Of a stretch of 7,132 nt of DNA, positions 5,930 to 7,132 are shown piece by piece. The first letter of the stretch is position 1; every line of letters starts with the position of its first letter. The notes under the pieces are model-generated. The model did no database searches, was not told the origin of the DNA, and was given only the letters and a program-made list of their open reading frames with translations. Where the stretch lies: assembly GCA_947478935.1 (NCBI GenBank), contig CANJXV010000130.1:1-7132 (forward strand). Reading direction: 5' to 3'. Source of the stretch: Comamonadaceae bacterium. Its GTDB lineage: Bacteria; Pseudomonadota; Gammaproteobacteria; Burkholderiales; Burkholderiaceae_C. The position numbers and the translations under genes were made by a program.

Positions 5930-6352
5930 ATGGATCAGTTTCAAACGCTGTCGCTCTTAAACCTTTCAATGATTCAAAACGGAATTTTTACCGTTGCAAC
6001 TTTTTTTGTCTTATGGGTTGCATTTCGAATGGCCGCCCAGATACGGGGTGATCAAGGAACCTTTTTGGCGAAAGTCTTAACCAGCGCCTTTGGGTTGTTC
6101 GTTATTGCACTGGGCCTGCAGGTCTTTGCCAACCGCAACTATGCGCTCGCCACAGGTGCAAAAGCTTTGACCGCTTTAAAAGCGGGTGGACAAGCACTTA
6201 GTATTCAAGCCGAATCCTATCTCGCAGGTCCCTATGGCGCGGTGCCCGCCGAACTGCAATACAGCCTTTTTTCGAACACTTCAAGCGTCGCTTGGTGGGG
6301 ATTGGTTACCGTTATTTTCTTGGGCGTCGTTTGGATGCCAGTTAAGAAATAA
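5930..6352 (+). CDS. Small membrane protein of unknown function
   Basis: I do not recognise this 140-residue product. It has three hydrophobic segments that can span the membrane, at about residues 13-34, 46-66 and 119-137, joined by a positively charged loop (RMAAQIRGDQG) and a longer, mostly polar and Ala-rich region (about 68-118). It ends with MPVKK, a basic tail that would favour the cytoplasm. No signal peptidase site, cysteine or obvious catalytic motif is seen. GGA at 5921-5923, 6 nt before the ATG, is a weak ribosome binding site. Codon and base use is more AT-rich than in the transporter genes, consistent with a different origin. The GYD-domain gene follows after 172 bp in the same direction; a hairpin between them may separate the transcripts. 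The reading frame is convincing from its hydrophobic pattern and lack of a better overlapping frame. Confidence 0.75.
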   Translation: MDQFQTLSLLNLSMIQNGIFTVATFFVLWVAFRMAAQIRGDQGTFLAKVLTSAFGLFVIALGLQVFANRNYALATGAKALTALKAGGQALSIQAESYLAGPYGAVPAELQYSLFSNTSSVAWWGLVTVIFLGVVWMPVKK

Positions 6353-6412
6353 GTGAATAAAAGCCATTGGTAAAGTGTCGCTCTTACAACGTGACCTTTC
6401 CCTGTTTGGCAG

Positions 6413-6448
6413 TGAAATCTTCCTTGAACCGAAGATTTCAAGCGTTTT
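6413..6448 (+). terminator. Hairpin terminator between the membrane protein and GYD genes
   Basis: TGAAATCTTC (6413-6422) pairs perfectly with GAAGATTTCA (6431-6440), loop 8 nt, and TTTT follows at 6445-6448. It sits 60 bp after the stop of the membrane protein gene. The stem is AT-rich and the T-run short, so it may only partly terminate. A competing pairing, CTTGAA (6423-6428) with TTCAAG (6437-6442), uses the same bases. Confidence 0.55.
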
Positions 6449-6512
6449 CATAGTATCCATTTGTCATTGCAATATTGACCGATGACACGCGGACTCAACC
6501 AACACCTGTTTT

Positions 6513-6517
6513 AAGGA
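6513..6517 (+). promoter_or_regulatory. Ribosome binding site of the GYD-domain gene
   Basis: AAGGA lies 7 nt before the ATG at 6525, the strongest Shine-Dalgarno sequence in the low-GC part. It fixes the start. Confidence 0.7.
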
Positions 6518-6524
6518 AATATAA

Positions 6525-6854
6525 ATGTCCATCTATCTAACCCGCGCCAAATACAGCAACGCAGCGTTTGCCGGAATGATTAGCAATCCACACGATCGCG
6601 GCACTGCTGCCAAGGCGATGTTCAAAGCGCTAGGTGTTAAGACTCACAGCATCCACTTTTCATCATCCAGCGGCGATATCATTTGCATTGTTGAAGGAAA
6701 TGCGGAGCAAATGGCCCAAATTGGCGCAATCACCATGTCCAGCGGCGCTTTTCAATTTATTTCCAGCGAGGAGCTGATCACGACGGCAGCAATGAACATT
6801 GCTATGGCAAAAGCCGGTAAAGCGGTAGGTAAGTACAAGGCCCCTAACGCTTAA
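6525..6854 (+). CDS. GYD domain-containing protein
   Basis: The 109-residue product fits the GYD family of small alpha/beta (ferredoxin-like) proteins: an opening strand (MSIYLTRAKYS), a helix rich in Ala/Lys with RGTAAKAMFKALGVKTHSIHF (25-45), the signature position at SSSSGDIICIVEG (46-58), a helix (NAEQMAQIGAITMSSGAF) and a final strand leading to ISSEELIT. The name-giving Gly-Tyr-Asp is only partly kept: Gly50-Asp51 without Tyr, as in divergent members. The family is about 90-100 residues, so the Ala/Lys-rich tail after about residue 90 (MNIAMAKAGKAVGKYKAPNA) is a short extension. The biochemical role of the family is not known to me; it should be cytoplasmic. It follows the small membrane protein in the same direction and precedes the tRNA-Asn promoter by about 70 bp. 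Family assignment is by eye and moderately sure. Confidence 0.75.
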   Translation: MSIYLTRAKYSNAAFAGMISNPHDRGTAAKAMFKALGVKTHSIHFSSSSGDIICIVEGNAEQMAQIGAITMSSGAFQFISSEELITTAAMNIAMAKAGKAVGKYKAPNA

Positions 6855-6922
6855 CGCCCCTCCTTAGGCGGGAAAGTCGATTGCGATGAGAGCGGAAGCT
6901 CGGCCTGAATCGGGTCAAGACC

Positions 6923-6932
6923 TTGCTATAAT
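6923..6932 (+). promoter_or_regulatory. Promoter of the complete tRNA-Asn gene
   Basis: TTGCTATAAT contains a consensus -10 box (6927-6932) with an extended TG. CTGAAT at 6905-6910, 16 bp upstream, is a weak -35 candidate. The leader to the tRNA is about 80 nt and contains ACCTC/GAGGT (6958-6970). Unlike the left copy, the sequence after the -10 box is not strongly GC-rich. Confidence 0.7.
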
Positions 6933-7006
6933 CGTTGACTAGCAAAGCGTGGGATTGACCTCATAGAGGTAGGATCCGCTAGCACGATTCTTGCTCGAAA
7001 TTCGCG

Positions 7007-7049
7007 CACATTCCTCAATAGCTCAGTTGGTAGAGCGCCGGACTGTTAA
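7007..7049 (+). repeat. Right copy of the tRNA-Asn 5'-half direct repeat
   Basis: This partner of 5441-5483 differs at two positions and ends at the same place in the anticodon loop. Here the repeat continues into a complete tRNA gene, so this copy is the functional end of the bracketed segment. Confidence 0.6.
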
Positions 7050-7087
7050 TCCGTAGGTCCCTGGTTCGAGCCCAGGTTGAGGAGCCA
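7012..7087 (+). tRNA. tRNA-Asn (anticodon GTT)
   Basis: The 76-nt gene folds as a cloverleaf: acceptor TCCTCAA/TTGAGGA fully paired, D stem GCTC/GAGC, anticodon loop CTGTTAA with GTT at 7045-7047, T stem CCTGG/CCAGG around TTCGAGC, discriminator G and an encoded CCA. The outermost pair of the anticodon stem (C27 with T43) is a mismatch; the other four pairs hold. It decodes asparagine codons AAC and AAU. It has its own promoter and terminator. Confidence 0.97.
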
Positions 7088-7097
7088 AAACCCCTTT

Positions 7098-7125
7098 AAA
7101 AACAACAACTTAGCAGGTTGTTTTT
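7098..7125 (+). terminator. Intrinsic terminator of tRNA-Asn
   Basis: AAAAACAAC (7098-7106) pairs with GTTGTTTTT (7117-7125) around a 10-nt loop; the T-run is part of the stem. It begins 11 nt after the tRNA 3' end. Confidence 0.75.
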
Positions 7126-7132
7126 ATTTAAA

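Noticed and set aside
6848..6854. Integron attC core (GCTTAAC) at the end of the GYD gene
   Set aside because: No matching GTTRRRY site lies at attC distance, and the surrounding sequence lacks the attC fold.
5484..7006. Complete prophage, insertion sequence or integrative element with its own recombinase
   Set aside because: No integrase, transposase or phage gene is present, and no terminal inverted repeats bracket the segment.
1..7132. CRISPR array
   Set aside because: No regularly spaced identical repeats are seen anywhere in the window.

Overview
The window looks like chromosomal DNA of a betaproteobacterium, most likely Burkholderiales (Comamonadaceae-like). That is an inference from the fairly GC-rich coding style and the gene types; no marker gene fixes the taxon. 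It has two parts of different character.

Left part (1-5308, GC-rich, dense). The N-terminal 277 codons of a YgiQ-family radical SAM protein run leftward off the window edge. Divergent from it is a five-gene cluster for uptake of a polar amino acid: a lipoprotein solute-binding protein of the HisJ/ArgT (LAO) type with the basic amino acid pocket residues conserved, two HisQ/HisM-type permeases, a zinc hydrolase of the succinylglutamate desuccinylase/aspartoacylase family, and a HisP-type ATPase. A strong intrinsic terminator between the binding-protein gene and the first permease probably acts as an attenuator, so that more binding protein than membrane complex is made. The hydrolase inside the transporter operon suggests that the imported compound is an N-acylated amino acid, or that the imported amino acid passes through an acylated intermediate.

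Right part (about 5309-7132, visibly lower GC, sparse). A tRNA-Asn(GUU) gene is complete at 7012-7087 with its own promoter and terminator. A second copy of its 5' half, with its own promoter, lies at 5446-5490 and stops at the anticodon arm. Between the two copies are about 1.5 kb holding a long noncoding stretch rich in inverted repeats, a small unrecognised membrane protein (140 aa) and a GYD-domain protein (109 aa). The near-identical block of about 40 bp at both ends resembles attachment-site duplication of a small tRNA-targeted element, but in mirror orientation to the usual case: the 5' half is duplicated, not the 3' half. No integrase is present. A decayed tandem tRNA-Asn duplicate is the main alternative.

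The noncoding 5491-5929 stretch holds an 18-bp perfect palindrome, a terminator-like hairpin, several GTTG...CAAC inverted repeats and a nested hairpin. It is the least explained part of the window.
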